Source: Methanobacteriota archaeon (GTDB lineage: Archaea > Thermoplasmatota > Thermoplasmata > RBG-16-68-12). Taken from it: a stretch of 24,280 nt of DNA. The notes beneath the pieces are model-generated. The model made no database searches. It was not told the origin of the DNA and worked only from the letters and a program-made list of their open reading frames with translations. Where the stretch lies: NCBI GenBank assembly GCA_005879065.1, contig VBLU01000089.1, positions 1 through 24,280 on the forward strand, given 5' to 3'. Each line of letters starts with the position of its first letter. Positions within the stretch are counted from its first letter, which is position 1. Both the position numbers and the translations under genes were made by a program. Shown one piece after another: positions 1 through 7,219 of the stretch.

Positions 1-425
1 TGACGGAATTCGACCGCGTACCGATAGTCCCTGGGAGCGCCATCGAGGAACGCGAGCAGGCGGTCCCGGCCGTCGTCGTGGTGCAAGAACGGCGGGAGTT
101 GGACCACGAGGGTCGCGACCTTCGGTCGCAGCTCGCCGATCGATCCGAAAAATCGATCGAGGGACTCCTGGGTCGGACGAAGCGCATTCTCATGGGTGAT
201 GAAGCGGGGGAACTTCGCGGCGAACAGGAAGGATTCAGGAACGGAGTCGCGCCACGATCGGATCGTGCCCGGGGACGGAATCGTGTAGAACGTCGAGTCG
301 ATCTCCACGAGGTCGAACACCTTGCTGTACAGTCGCAGGAAATCGGCCTGCGGCGTGTGTCGCGGGTAGAAGGGGCCCACCCAGAAGTCGTACGAGTAGC
401 CGACGCACCCGATGCGCAGGTCCAC
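1..425 (-). CDS. DUF72 (YecE-like) protein, N-terminal part; 3' end outside the window
   Basis: The 141 visible residues begin at a GTG, and the frame runs off the left edge. They carry the usual DUF72 opening: RIGCVGYSY near residue 4, followed by FDLVEIDSTFYTIPS, a SWRDSVPESFLFAAKFP stretch and an LVVQLPPF strand. DUF72 proteins are TIM-barrel-like and widespread, and their biochemical role is not established, so no reaction is assigned. The start is fixed because the same frame meets a stop at 495-497, inside a palindrome, and contains no other ATG, GTG or TTG in between. No Shine-Dalgarno or good TATA element is visible just upstream. The perfect palindrome at 490-507 lies 64 bases before the start and is the only obvious control element. 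Confidence 0.85.
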   Translation of the reverse strand, partial: MDLRIGCVGYSYDFWVGPFYPRHTPQADFLRLYSKVFDLVEIDSTFYTIPSPGTIRSWRDSVPESFLFAAKFPRFITHENALRPTQESLDRFFGSIGELRPKVATLVVQLPPFLHHDDGRDRLLAFLDGAPRDYRYAVEFR

Positions 426-489
426 GGGCCGCTCATGGAAGCGGAGGAAGATGGTTCTTGCGCACCCAAGGACGGCGGATCCGGCGGCG

Positions 490-507
490 TACCTCTAAGT
501 AGAGGTA
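490..507. promoter_or_regulatory. Perfect 8+2+8 palindrome, copy 1 (possible operator)
   Basis: The arms TACCTCTA and TAGAGGTA are exact reverse complements separated by AG. The site lies between the 3' end of the splicing endonuclease gene and the DUF72 start, both on the minus strand. An identical-arm copy (spacer TG) occurs at 22178-22195 in front of the acetyltransferase gene. A dimeric regulator site is the simplest reading; a short RNA hairpin is the alternative. Confidence 0.5.
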
Positions 508-530
508 TGAGTCCGACGAGGCGCGGCTCC

Positions 531-1583
531 TCACGGACGGACCCGCTCGAGCTTCACGTACCGAACGCCGTCGCCGACCTCGCCGAAGAGGATTTGCTTC
601 TTCACCCCATGGGCGAGGCGTACAGCCCGACTGATCTCCGGCCATGCCCCGCGATGTCCTTTCGGGACCACGTGGACCAGGTACTTGGCATGGTGCGTCT
701 CCGGGTCCCCTTCGTACGCGCGGAAGTGGGAGCCGTACTTGAAACCCGTCTTGGAGATCACGCCTCGACCTGTGAGGTCCTCGTAGGCCCGGAGGCGGAG
801 GTCGAAGTCCGGCTGGATCTCCTTCGCTTCTTTCGTCAGGCGAGCGAGCCCGATCGGTCGGTCCGTGTCCGCATTACGGACCTCCGCGAATCCGCCCTTC
901 AGGAGGAACGCGGTCTCCAACAGGCTGAGCTGCAACCGACGTCCGATCATCTTGCCGAAGAACCCGGCCTCGTGGAGGGCACGCCCTTGGGCCTCGTCAA
1001 TCACGACGGCGCGGTCCCCGAGGAAGTGCACGACGACCCGCTCGTTGGGCGTGCCGATCGGGCGATCGCCGGTCGGAAGGGCCTCCCGGACGTTGTAGTA
1101 GGTCAGGTCGCTCTCCTCGTCGACGAGGCCCAGGAGGAGGGTCTTGCGGACCGCGGCCGCTTCCTCGGCGCGTTCCAGGAGCTCCGCCAGGTCGAACACG
1201 GCCCGTTCGCTCAGCGCCCGGACCCAGTACTTGCTCGGCGTCTTCTTCGGGGCGCCGCCCCGCGGGTACACTTGGAAGTCGACCGAGCCGCTCCGGGATT
1301 CTACGATGTATCCCCGTTGCCGCAGATCCCGGTAGACGAGGTAGAGAATCTCGAACGACGGAACCGCGGTGCCGGCCGCCCGAAAGAGGTCCCGTGCGGA
1401 AACGGCCCGGCCTCCGCGCCGCACCTCGAGGCGTTCCGCCTCGACGAGGTACACGGCCTCCAGCAGGTCCAGCTCGAGGCTGCCGCCAGAGCGCGGGGTC
1501 CCGAAGTACCCCCGGTTGTACAGCGTGCTCGCCTCCGTGGCGTCCTCGACGACGACGCGGCCCGCGGACAACTCCCCCGGCAT
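531..1583 (-). CDS. endA: tRNA-splicing endonuclease, duplicated-subunit archaeal type
   Basis: This enzyme cuts archaeal pre-tRNA introns at the bulge-helix-bulge motif, leaving 2',3'-cyclic phosphate ends. The 350-residue product has the layout of the homodimeric euryarchaeal form: a degenerate N-terminal repeat (about 1-165) followed by a catalytic repeat (about 180-345). The C-terminal half holds the family segments FKYGSHFRAY (residues 281-290), HHAKYLVHV (297-305) and VKKQILFG (327-334). The likely catalytic triad is Tyr290, His298 and Lys328 or Lys329; the His-Lys spacing of about 30 matches characterised family members. I chose the ATG at 1583 because a TATA-like CTTTATCG (1609-1616) lies about 29 bases upstream. 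The same frame extends to 1745, but that extension crosses the promoter of the divergent gene. The divergent neighbour is a COG1395 regulator. Confidence 0.9.
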   Translation of the reverse strand: MPGELSAGRVVVEDATEASTLYNRGYFGTPRSGGSLELDLLEAVYLVEAERLEVRRGGRAVSARDLFRAAGTAVPSFEILYLVYRDLRQRGYIVESRSGSVDFQVYPRGGAPKKTPSKYWVRALSERAVFDLAELLERAEEAAAVRKTLLLGLVDEESDLTYYNVREALPTGDRPIGTPNERVVVHFLGDRAVVIDEAQGRALHEAGFFGKMIGRRLQLSLLETAFLLKGGFAEVRNADTDRPIGLARLTKEAKEIQPDFDLRLRAYEDLTGRGVISKTGFKYGSHFRAYEGDPETHHAKYLVHVVPKGHRGAWPEISRAVRLAHGVKKQILFGEVGDGVRYVKLERVRP

Positions 1584-1666
1584 GCGGCACCGGCGAAGCG
1601 GGGCCCCGCGATAAAGGGTTCGACGGCCGAGCCGGGCCTGGGCCTCTGAGAAAACCCGTTCCACGG

Positions 1667-1677
1667 TATTTATATAG
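1667..1677. promoter_or_regulatory. TATA element TATTTATATAG in the divergent intergenic region
   Basis: The AT-rich element is centred 27 bases before the GTG at 1700, the spacing expected for a leaderless archaeal transcript of the COG1395 gene. Read on the minus strand it is also TATA-like and could supply an upstream start for the endonuclease gene, which has its own closer element at 1609-1616. Confidence 0.6.
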
Positions 1678-1699
1678 AAGCTTACACGATGAATGACTC

Positions 1700-2638
1700 G
1701 TGAAACGCGATGCCCTCGTGAAGGAGACGCGGGAGGCTTTGGCAAAGACGGGCTTCTTCCTTTCTCGGCCTCATGGCGAGCGCGGGCTCTGCTTCGATCT
1801 GGTCGCGCGGCGCGATGACACCTTGCTGATCGTGAAGGTCTTCCAGAACGTGGATGCCCTGAGCAAGGAAACGGCCCAAGAGCTCAAGGCGATCGCGCGG
1901 ACGCTCGAAGGCTCGCCCCTCGTCGTCGGAGAGCGCAGCGGCACGGGCAGCCTGGAGGACGGCGTGATCTACAGCCGGTTTGGCGTGCCCATCCTCTGCC
2001 GGAGCACGCTCCTCGAATTCCTGGAGGAGGGCGTCCCGCCCTTCCTCTTCTCGGCGCCGGGAGGCCTCTATGTGCAGCTCGATGCCGCGGCGTTGCGCCG
2101 GATGCGAGACGAACGCGGCCTCTCCCTCGGCGCGCTCGCGGAGATCGCGGGCGTGTCTCGTCGGACGATCCAGATGTACCTCGAAGGGATGGCCGCGACG
2201 CTCGACGTGGCGATGCGCCTCGAGGATGTGTTGAGCGAGTCCTTGGCGCTCCCGGTGGACCCGTTCGCCTTCGTGGACGACGTGGCGTCGGACCGGGATC
2301 CCGCCCCTCGCCTGGAGGGATTCGAACGAGAGCTCTTCCAGCGCCTTCAACGGCTCGGCTACGACGTTCTCCCGACGATCCGGAGTCCCTTCGATGCCCT
2401 CTCGATGCACGAGACGACGACCTTGTTGACCGGAGTCGGCGGAGTCGGGAGCGCCCTCGATCGAAAGGCGGACATCGTGTCGAACATCAGCCACGTGGTC
2501 GAGAAGGATTCCGTGATGTTCGTCGTGCGCCGCGCCCGCATGAATATCCGCGGCGTGCCCGTGATCGCCCGGGAAGAACTGCGCCGCGCGAAGGATTCCG
2601 ATGACGTGGAGGAGATGATCTCCAAGAGGAAGGGTTGA
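1700..2638 (+). CDS. COG1395 archaeal HTH-type transcriptional regulator
   Basis: The 312-residue protein matches the conserved archaeal family named 'putative HTH-type transcriptional regulatory protein' (COG1395). Residues 1-115 form an alpha/beta domain resembling a restriction-endonuclease fold, with LCFDLVARRDDTLLIVKV near residues 30-47. A Cro/C1-type HTH follows at about 132-182 (LSLGALAEIAGVSRRTIQMY). A C-terminal domain contains TTLLTGVGG and ends in lysine-rich residues. Targets of the family are not well established. The GTG start at 1700 sits 24 bases after the TATA element, which implies a leaderless message. The stop overlaps the next gene's ATG by one base (TGATG), so the two are probably cotranscribed and translationally coupled. 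Confidence 0.85.
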   Translation: MKRDALVKETREALAKTGFFLSRPHGERGLCFDLVARRDDTLLIVKVFQNVDALSKETAQELKAIARTLEGSPLVVGERSGTGSLEDGVIYSRFGVPILCRSTLLEFLEEGVPPFLFSAPGGLYVQLDAAALRRMRDERGLSLGALAEIAGVSRRTIQMYLEGMAATLDVAMRLEDVLSESLALPVDPFAFVDDVASDRDPAPRLEGFERELFQRLQRLGYDVLPTIRSPFDALSMHETTTLLTGVGGVGSALDRKADIVSNISHVVEKDSVMFVVRRARMNIRGVPVIAREELRRAKDSDDVEEMISKRKG

Positions 2639-3255
2639 TGGACGAGGTCCAATTGGACCACGCCACCATCCATTTTCTCCCGGTCATCCGCGGTCTTCCG
2701 TCCGAATCCGCAACCGTGCAACAGGCGATCCAGTCGGTTCGGCCAATCGCCATCGGACTGAGCATCGGCCCCGAGGAACTGGAGAGTCTTCGCTCCTACC
2801 AAGGGGGACCGCTTCCCCCGGAGAACTTCGAGGAGGAGGTCTACGTCGCAGGGCTGTCCGCCTGGGAACCGCCGGTCAAGCCGCCCCCGTGTTTTTCCGA
2901 CGCGATCAAGCAGGCGGATGCTCAAAGGGTGCCTGTCGAGGGCGTCGACATGGACGAGGCAACGTACACGGAGAGCTATGTCGACTGTGTGTCCGCCCTC
3001 GAGGTCGTGTTCGTCGGTCGGATGGAGAAGCGGCTCACGAAAAAGCGTTTCCGAGCCCAGACACCTCGGGAGTTCGTCCTCGAGTGGGACGCCGAGGTGA
3101 ACGGCTCGCCGGGCTTCCGTCGACTCCAGGCCCGACGAGAGGCCTTCATGGCGGGTCGTCTCCGCGAAATCGCCGCCTCCCGACCTCGAGTCCTCGCGAT
3201 CATCGAAGTGGAGCGAGCCCAAGGGGTTCGAGCGGCGCTCGAGGAACCGGCATAG
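2638..3255 (+). CDS. TraB/PrgY-like protein (tentative)
   Basis: The 205-residue protein starts at an ATG overlapping the preceding stop by one base. The pattern resembles TraB/PrgY-type proteins. An early segment (about residues 16-45) has ATVQQAIQSVRPIAIGLSI followed by PEELESL, where TraB members have 'V...I....P..V.vEL....'. A middle segment carries PVEGVDMDEATYTESYV. A C-terminal segment, REAFMAGRLREIAASRPRVLAIIEVE, resembles the family's 'R...m...l......vv.VVG..H..G' end. The usual GTAH and GxxH motifs are absent, so a diverged member or an unrelated fold is possible. No membrane segment is evident. Coupling to the COG1395 gene suggests a shared role, but I cannot name it. Confidence 0.4.
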   Translation: MDEVQLDHATIHFLPVIRGLPSESATVQQAIQSVRPIAIGLSIGPEELESLRSYQGGPLPPENFEEEVYVAGLSAWEPPVKPPPCFSDAIKQADAQRVPVEGVDMDEATYTESYVDCVSALEVVFVGRMEKRLTKKRFRAQTPREFVLEWDAEVNGSPGFRRLQARREAFMAGRLREIAASRPRVLAIIEVERAQGVRAALEEPA

Positions 3256-3286
3256 AGGGCTGCCGAACTGGCTAGCGCTTCCGTTA

Positions 3287-3306
3287 CCGCCGCGGGAGCA
3301 CGGCGG
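3287..3306. terminator. GC-rich hairpin between convergent genes
   Basis: CCGCCG (3287-3292) pairs with CGGCGG (3301-3306) across an 8-base loop, in the 76-base gap between the TraB-like gene and the 3' end of the pilin gene. It lacks the T-run typical of archaeal termination, so a terminator role is only positional inference. Confidence 0.2.
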
Positions 3307-3331
3307 ACGTCACTGGCAAAGCCTTCGGTCG

Positions 3332-4876
3332 TCAGTAGACGACGATACCGATGAAGGGGATGACTTGGGCATACCACACGGTCCTCGTGGTCGGGTCCAC
3401 ATCGTTGATGTGATCCAACGGATTGTACGAGGCGCCCCATCGGCTGAGGATTTGAGTGTACGACATGCCGTTCGGCCCCATCATCCCCGAGACCAGGATG
3501 TTCACGAAGAGGGACTCGGCCCGGAAGTTGTAGGGCCAATCGGCGGCGAACGCGCTCTGCGCTGCACACATCACGTCCGTGGGTGTCCCCCCCGTTTCCT
3601 GATCCAGGAGGTTGATGTCGAACACCTGCGCGTATTGGAAGTTGGCCGGGTTCGTCGCGATGCCCGGATAGGCGGTGAGGCCGCCGGCATTTGCCGCTTT
3701 GTTCGGGTCCGTCGGCTTGGCAATGTACAGACCTTTCACCGACGCACGATTGGCCGACGAAAGGATGGCCGCCGTCCATCCGTCAATGAAGATGGTCCGA
3801 TTGCCATGGTTCTCCATCTTGAAGTGGAACAGGGCTCCGCCGTTTCCATTGAGTGTGGCCGCCGTGATTCGGTAGGGCTGGTACGTGGTCGCGGTATTGT
3901 ACGGCTGGTTCAAGTTCGTCACCCAGACGGCCCCGGCCTTGATCTGGATGTACCCAATATACTGCCAGAGTTGACTCGGGATGGTCTGGACGCCACCCCC
4001 GCTCAGCTGCTGCCCGACGCTCAGGACGAATCGCGTGTTCGACGCGTGACCCTTGAGGTCGGTGGCGTTCAACAGGATGATCGACCCGTCCCAGAAGAGG
4101 CTCGGTATCGTGCAAACGGTCCCGCCGAGGGTAAAGATCCCGTCGTTCGCGACACGATCTGGAGCCACTCCGTCGTCCCTCATCTTTTGGGGCTGTTCGC
4201 ACGCGTTGCCGGTCCCGAACCAGATGGACAATTGCGCATACACGCTGTTCTTGTTCAGGTCGCTATCGGGGTCTAACACTTTAGCGTAAACATTGAAATT
4301 GAGGCGTTCCTGGACGGGATCGATTCCGGAGGTGGACGGGACGCCGTCCGCCCACTTCTCCACGAAGACAGGAGGTCGATCTCCCGCGGCCACGTTCACC
4401 GCGGACCTCCATTCGACCGTGCTCTTCGTGAGGTCCACGACCGTGATCGTAATCGCGTCTTTCACGTCGAGGGCGAAGCTCTTGTACGCCCATCGCTCGC
4501 CAGCGTCCCAGACGCTATCGCTGCCGTCCACGAGCCCGCTCGGGGTCGCGAGGGCGCCGTTGTACGGATGGAGCAACACGATGTCGGTCACGGGCGGATT
4601 CGTGCCACGCTGGGATGTCACGTAGACCCGGGTCGGCCCGGGCTGCAGCCGGTCGCCTCCCAGATGTCGGACCGTAATATTCACGCCGGACGGGAATCCG
4701 ACGCCGACCGGATTCATCGTGGATTCCATGTCCAAGCGCGACTGGGCGGTCGGAACGGGGATGTTCGTGACCCAGATGATGATCGTCGAGAACAGGACGA
4801 CTGTCATTGCCAGGATCAGGATCGTGCCGATGACTTCCGACACACCCGACTCGTCTTCGCGCAGGATCACTTTCAT
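3332..4876 (-). CDS. Large archaeal type IV pilin (Pilin_N domain) with long ectodomain
   Basis: The 514-residue protein opens with a charged leader and the archaeal pilin signature: SGVSEVIGTILILAM followed by a hydrophobic stretch to about residue 36. Prepilin peptidase would be expected to cut near Gly11-Val12, leaving the hydrophobic helix as the assembly scaffold. The remaining ~475 residues are rich in Asn, Thr, Gly and beta-strand patterns (for example PPVTDIVLLHPYNGAL and RVVNDGIF-like repeats) and end in a short hydrophobic VIPFIGIVVY. Typical archaeal pilins are about 120-200 residues, so this is an unusually large member, possibly a minor or adhesive surface subunit. A GGAGG sits 7 bases before the ATG and a TATA element at 4926-4936 lies about 55 bases upstream, giving a leadered message. 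No pilus ATPase or prepilin peptidase gene is nearby. Confidence 0.8.
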   Translation of the reverse strand: MKVILREDESGVSEVIGTILILAMTVVLFSTIIIWVTNIPVPTAQSRLDMESTMNPVGVGFPSGVNITVRHLGGDRLQPGPTRVYVTSQRGTNPPVTDIVLLHPYNGALATPSGLVDGSDSVWDAGERWAYKSFALDVKDAITITVVDLTKSTVEWRSAVNVAAGDRPPVFVEKWADGVPSTSGIDPVQERLNFNVYAKVLDPDSDLNKNSVYAQLSIWFGTGNACEQPQKMRDDGVAPDRVANDGIFTLGGTVCTIPSLFWDGSIILLNATDLKGHASNTRFVLSVGQQLSGGGVQTIPSQLWQYIGYIQIKAGAVWVTNLNQPYNTATTYQPYRITAATLNGNGGALFHFKMENHGNRTIFIDGWTAAILSSANRASVKGLYIAKPTDPNKAANAGGLTAYPGIATNPANFQYAQVFDINLLDQETGGTPTDVMCAAQSAFAADWPYNFRAESLFVNILVSGMMGPNGMSYTQILSRWGASYNPLDHINDVDPTTRTVWYAQVIPFIGIVVY

Positions 4877-4881
4877 GAGTT

Positions 4882-4888
4882 GGCCTCC
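4882..4888 (-). promoter_or_regulatory. Shine-Dalgarno GGAGGCC of the pilin gene
   Basis: GGAGG lies 7 bases before the ATG at 4876. It is one of only two clear ribosome-binding sites in the window and fixes the pilin start. Confidence 0.7.
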
Positions 4889-4925
4889 CGGTGGGCTTCC
4901 GGTTATGACTTGAACCCGAGCCGAC

Positions 4926-4936
4926 GATATATAAAG
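4926..4936 (-). promoter_or_regulatory. TATA element CTTTATATATC of the pilin gene
   Basis: The strongest TATA element in the window lies about 55 bases before the pilin ATG. It predicts a 5' leader of about 25-30 bases that contains the Shine-Dalgarno site. Confidence 0.6.
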
Positions 4937-5017
4937 TGTTCGCGGTAGTTACCATCCCCTGATAGCGTGAGAATCACGGGACGCACGCTTAAGTAAACGG
5001 GGCCGCATCGGAACCAG

Positions 5018-6619
5018 GTGGAGCTCACCGCGGCCGAGCGCGTCCTGGTCCACCTCCATGGATTCTGGAACGTGTCGGAACCAGGGCGGGAGTCAACCCA
5101 GGCCGGAATCGCCGACGGGGCTCAGCTCCTCCGGAGCCACGTCCCCCGGACCCTCAAAGCGCTCCAGGACGACGGCGTCGTGGATTCGCGGGACACCCGG
5201 CTTCGTGGACAGCGACGCAAGATCCGGGTATACGCCCTCACCGAGGCCGGAGTACGACGGGCCCGCCAGATCCTGGGGGACATCGATCGCACGACCGTCG
5301 AGGTGGACGGTCGGACGACCACGTTGGGCGAGGCCCGGAAGGCCCTTGGACTGTCCGCCCTGGCGGCCCTCGCGGCCACGGATCCAGGCGGACGACTTCA
5401 GGCTAGGGTCGCGGCACTCGAACGGCCGACCCTCCTGCAACGGGATCAGGACCTCGGCATCCTGCGACGATGGCTCGTGGGCGCGGCCCCGGTCGCCGTC
5501 GTGTACGGTTCCCGCGGGATGGGGAAGACGGCGCTCGGATGGACTTTCGCGGAGACCATCGCAAAATCGATCTGGGTCGACCTTCCGGACGGTTCGGACC
5601 TGAAGGCATTCGTTGCCTCCCTCGCGTCTGCGACCGGGGTCCGACCGACAATGCCGAACGAACCGGAGTCCATCGCGGAGGCCATGATCGCACCGTACTC
5701 CCGCGGGACGAAGCTCCTCGTCGTCGATGGCTACGGCGACGAGGAAGAGGGAATCGTGGACACGATGAGCGCGTTCCTCCGGAAGGCGAAGGCCGTCGGA
5801 GGCAAGCTCCTCGTCCTCGCGCAGGAATCGACCCCGGCGTACTGCCGCTTTTACTCGAAGAACGACATCGATGGCGGTCACGTCGTCGAACGACACCTGC
5901 GGGGTCTCGACTTGGAAGGGTGCCGCGCGATGCTGGGCAAGCCGAACATCGACGCCGATGCGCTCCGCCGGATTTACCTCCTCACGAAAGGGTGCCCGCG
6001 GGTCCTGCAGGCGATCCGGGAAGGGGACGAGGCGTCCCTCCGTACGCATAGCCGGTTCACCCACGCGGAGATCCGCCCTCCGGAGCGCGTAGAGAATCTC
6101 GACCGTGTCTCCGTCTGCGGTCCGGACCGCGACCGCCTGCGCCATGCATTCGACCGCATTTCCGTCCCGGGCCCGGAGCCGGAGCTCCTTCGCGGCGGAG
6201 TTGAAGCCCCGATGGTCCTTCGTCCAGCCGACGCTCGCCTCGGCCTCCGAGATCTCGAACACCTCTTGCATCCGCCGTCCGCGGACCTCGGATGTCTGCC
6301 ATCCGACGAGGGCCTCGGCCCCGGCGTCGATGCTCACGATTCGCATTTCTCGATCGGCCACCACGAGGCCGTCCGCGAAGGCGGCGACGAGGGACTCGAT
6401 CCGGTGACGCTCGAGGTCGAGTTGCTCCGCGAGGTTCGCGCCATCAAGGGCAATCGCGACCTGAGCTCCGACGCCCTGGACGATGTTGATTTCCTCGGAG
6501 GTGAAGTAATGCGGACTCCGGGTGTCGTCGAGCCACAGGAGGCCAAGGAAACGCCCGCGGGTGGCGAGGGGGACGACGAGGGCCGATTTCAAGGAGAGCC
6601 GCTGCTGCAGGGCGGGTGA
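5018..6619 (+). CDS. Winged-helix ATPase (wHTH + P-loop NTPase); supported only to about 6076
   Basis: Residues 1-105 form a MarR-like winged helix: LLRSHVPRTLKALQDDGVV, then RRKIRVYALTEAG. A P-loop NTPase follows, with Walker A GSRGMGKT (164-171), Walker B KLLVVDGYGDE (232-242) and an AAA/STAND-like C-terminal helical part ending LRTHSRFTHAEIR (341-353). This resembles winged-helix-plus-ATPase regulators seen in Thermoplasmata. The ligand and targets are unknown. The homologous-looking sequence ends at Arg353 (about 6076). The frame then stays open to 6619, but that 180-codon tail is antisense to the GAF-PAS gene and reads as non-protein-like Arg/Gly/Asp sequence. Dropping one base from CCC at 6076-6078 would end the protein at the TAG 6090-6092. 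A CTTAAGTAAA element near 4988 is a plausible promoter. Confidence 0.7.
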   Translation: MELTAAERVLVHLHGFWNVSEPGRESTQAGIADGAQLLRSHVPRTLKALQDDGVVDSRDTRLRGQRRKIRVYALTEAGVRRARQILGDIDRTTVEVDGRTTTLGEARKALGLSALAALAATDPGGRLQARVAALERPTLLQRDQDLGILRRWLVGAAPVAVVYGSRGMGKTALGWTFAETIAKSIWVDLPDGSDLKAFVASLASATGVRPTMPNEPESIAEAMIAPYSRGTKLLVVDGYGDEEEGIVDTMSAFLRKAKAVGGKLLVLAQESTPAYCRFYSKNDIDGGHVVERHLRGLDLEGCRAMLGKPNIDADALRRIYLLTKGCPRVLQAIREGDEASLRTHSRFTHAEIRPPERVENLDRVSVCGPDRDRLRHAFDRISVPGPEPELLRGGVEAPMVLRPADARLGLRDLEHLLHPPSADLGCLPSDEGLGPGVDAHDSHFSIGHHEAVREGGDEGLDPVTLEVELLREVRAIKGNRDLSSDALDDVDFLGGEVMRTPGVVEPQEAKETPAGGEGDDEGRFQGEPLLQGG

Positions 6620-6952
6620 CAGGCCCGCCTCACCGGACGATGCCTTCAGGATGGCGGGGAGACGCAACGCGATCAGACGTTGTGCGAGCCAGGGAATCTC
6701 CGCCTCCGGGATCCGGAGGCCGTCGAACGGCGTCCGCCGCATGCCGGGCGCAAACGAGCCGATGGTGCGGAACTCCCGCGATGCTTCGTCGTATGCCAGG
6801 ATTGCACAGCGGTCCACCCGAACGAGACCCGGCGTGACGCGGGCGATCAGCGCGACCAGCTCATCGATGTCGGAGACGCCTCCGACCATTTCGGCGACGC
6901 CGAGGAGCGCGGCCAGGATCTGGGTCTCGCCAATTTCCTCTCGTTCGGCCAC
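5093..6952 (-). CDS. GAF-PAS sensor protein; supported only from 6952 to about 6075
   Basis: This is a cytosolic sensory protein. A short N-terminal helix is followed by a GAF domain (about residues 15-160, with VRVDRCAILAYDE, SALVVPLATRGRFLGLLWLDD and FTSEEINIVQGVGAQVAIAL). A coiled linker leads into a PAS domain (about 170-292, with IESLVAAFADGLVVADREMRI, EALVGWQTSEVRGR and LRARDGNAVECMAQAV). No kinase, HTH or DUF835 output domain follows, so it may act through a partner. The GTG at 6952 lies about 26 bases after a minus-strand TTCTTATCG. PAS-like sequence ends near 6075, exactly where the convergent winged-helix ATPase also ends. The frame has no stop until 5093, and residues beyond about 292 are antisense-like. 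A one-base correction near 6077 would stop it at 5974. Confidence 0.7.
   Translation of the reverse strand: MAEREEIGETQILAALLGVAEMVGGVSDIDELVALIARVTPGLVRVDRCAILAYDEASREFRTIGSFAPGMRRTPFDGLRIPEAEIPWLAQRLIALRLPAILKASSGEAGLSPALQQRLSLKSALVVPLATRGRFLGLLWLDDTRSPHYFTSEEINIVQGVGAQVAIALDGANLAEQLDLERHRIESLVAAFADGLVVADREMRIVSIDAGAEALVGWQTSEVRGRRMQEVFEISEAEASVGWTKDHRGFNSAAKELRLRARDGNAVECMAQAVAVRTADGDTVEILYALRRADLRVGEPAMRTEGRLVPFPDRLQDPRAPFREEVNPAERIGVDVRLAQHRAAPFQVETPQVSFDDVTAIDVVLRVKAAVRRGRFLREDEELASDGLRLPEERAHRVHDSLFLVAVAIDDEELRPAGVRCDHGLRDGLRFVRHCRSDPGRRREGGNECLQVRTVRKVDPDRFCDGLRESPSERRLPHPAGTVHDGDRGRAHEPSSQDAEVLIPLQEGRPFECRDPSLKSSAWIRGREGRQGGQSKGLPGLAQRGRPTVHLDGRAIDVPQDLAGPSYSGLGEGVYPDLASLSTKPGVPRIHDAVVLERFEGPGDVAPEELSPVGDSGLG
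6060..6092. other. Stopless convergent junction of the winged-helix ATPase and GAF-PAS genes
   Basis: Both proteins lose recognisable sequence within a few codons of 6076, yet neither frame has a stop there. Removing one base at 6076-6078 gives a stop at 6090-6092 on the plus strand and at 5974 on the minus strand. This fits a one-base insertion (biological or a sequencing error), or a small deletion that removed both native stops. Confidence 0.5.
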
Positions 6953-7054
6953 GGCTCGACGATGCGGCCAGACGCGATAAGAACGTTTCCGGCCGGTTAT
7001 CACGGGAGCGGCGGGGCTCGAAACGACTTTACGGGGTAGCCGATTGTGAGCCTC

Positions 7055-7219
7055 GTGGCCTCCGCGCGGACGCTCCTCGGGACCCTCGGCTTCGGAATCG
7101 CAGTCGTGGGTATCGCCGTCGCCTGGAGCGGCATCGACCGGTTCGTCGGGTTGGCCATCCTGATCGTGGGCGGTTTCCTCCTGATGCTCCCCTTCATGCG
7201 GCCCCATGAAGACGAATGA
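7055..7219 (+). CDS. Small two-helix membrane protein
   Basis: A 54-residue protein consists almost entirely of two hydrophobic segments (about 6-22, GTLGFGIAVVGIAVAW, and about 26-46, FVGLAILIVGGFLLMLPFM). A short turn (SGIDR) joins them, and the tail MRPHEDE is acidic. The frame also contains a GTG at 7046. I prefer the GTG at 7055 because a TATA-like CTTTACGG at 7027-7034 lies 24 bases upstream of it. The stop overlaps the next gene's ATG region by 14 bases, so the two small genes form an operon. No family is recognised. The gene is divergent from the GAF-PAS gene. Confidence 0.6.
   Translation: MASARTLLGTLGFGIAVVGIAVAWSGIDRFVGLAILIVGGFLLMLPFMRPHEDE

Noticed and set aside
78..1649. A 523-codon plus-strand frame opposite the endonuclease and DUF72 genes
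   Set aside because: It is antisense to two recognisable genes and shows no domain; its length reflects GC-rich codon use.
3365..4276. A 303-codon plus-strand frame opposite the pilin
   Set aside because: No domain; it is antisense to a clear pilin with its own promoter and Shine-Dalgarno.
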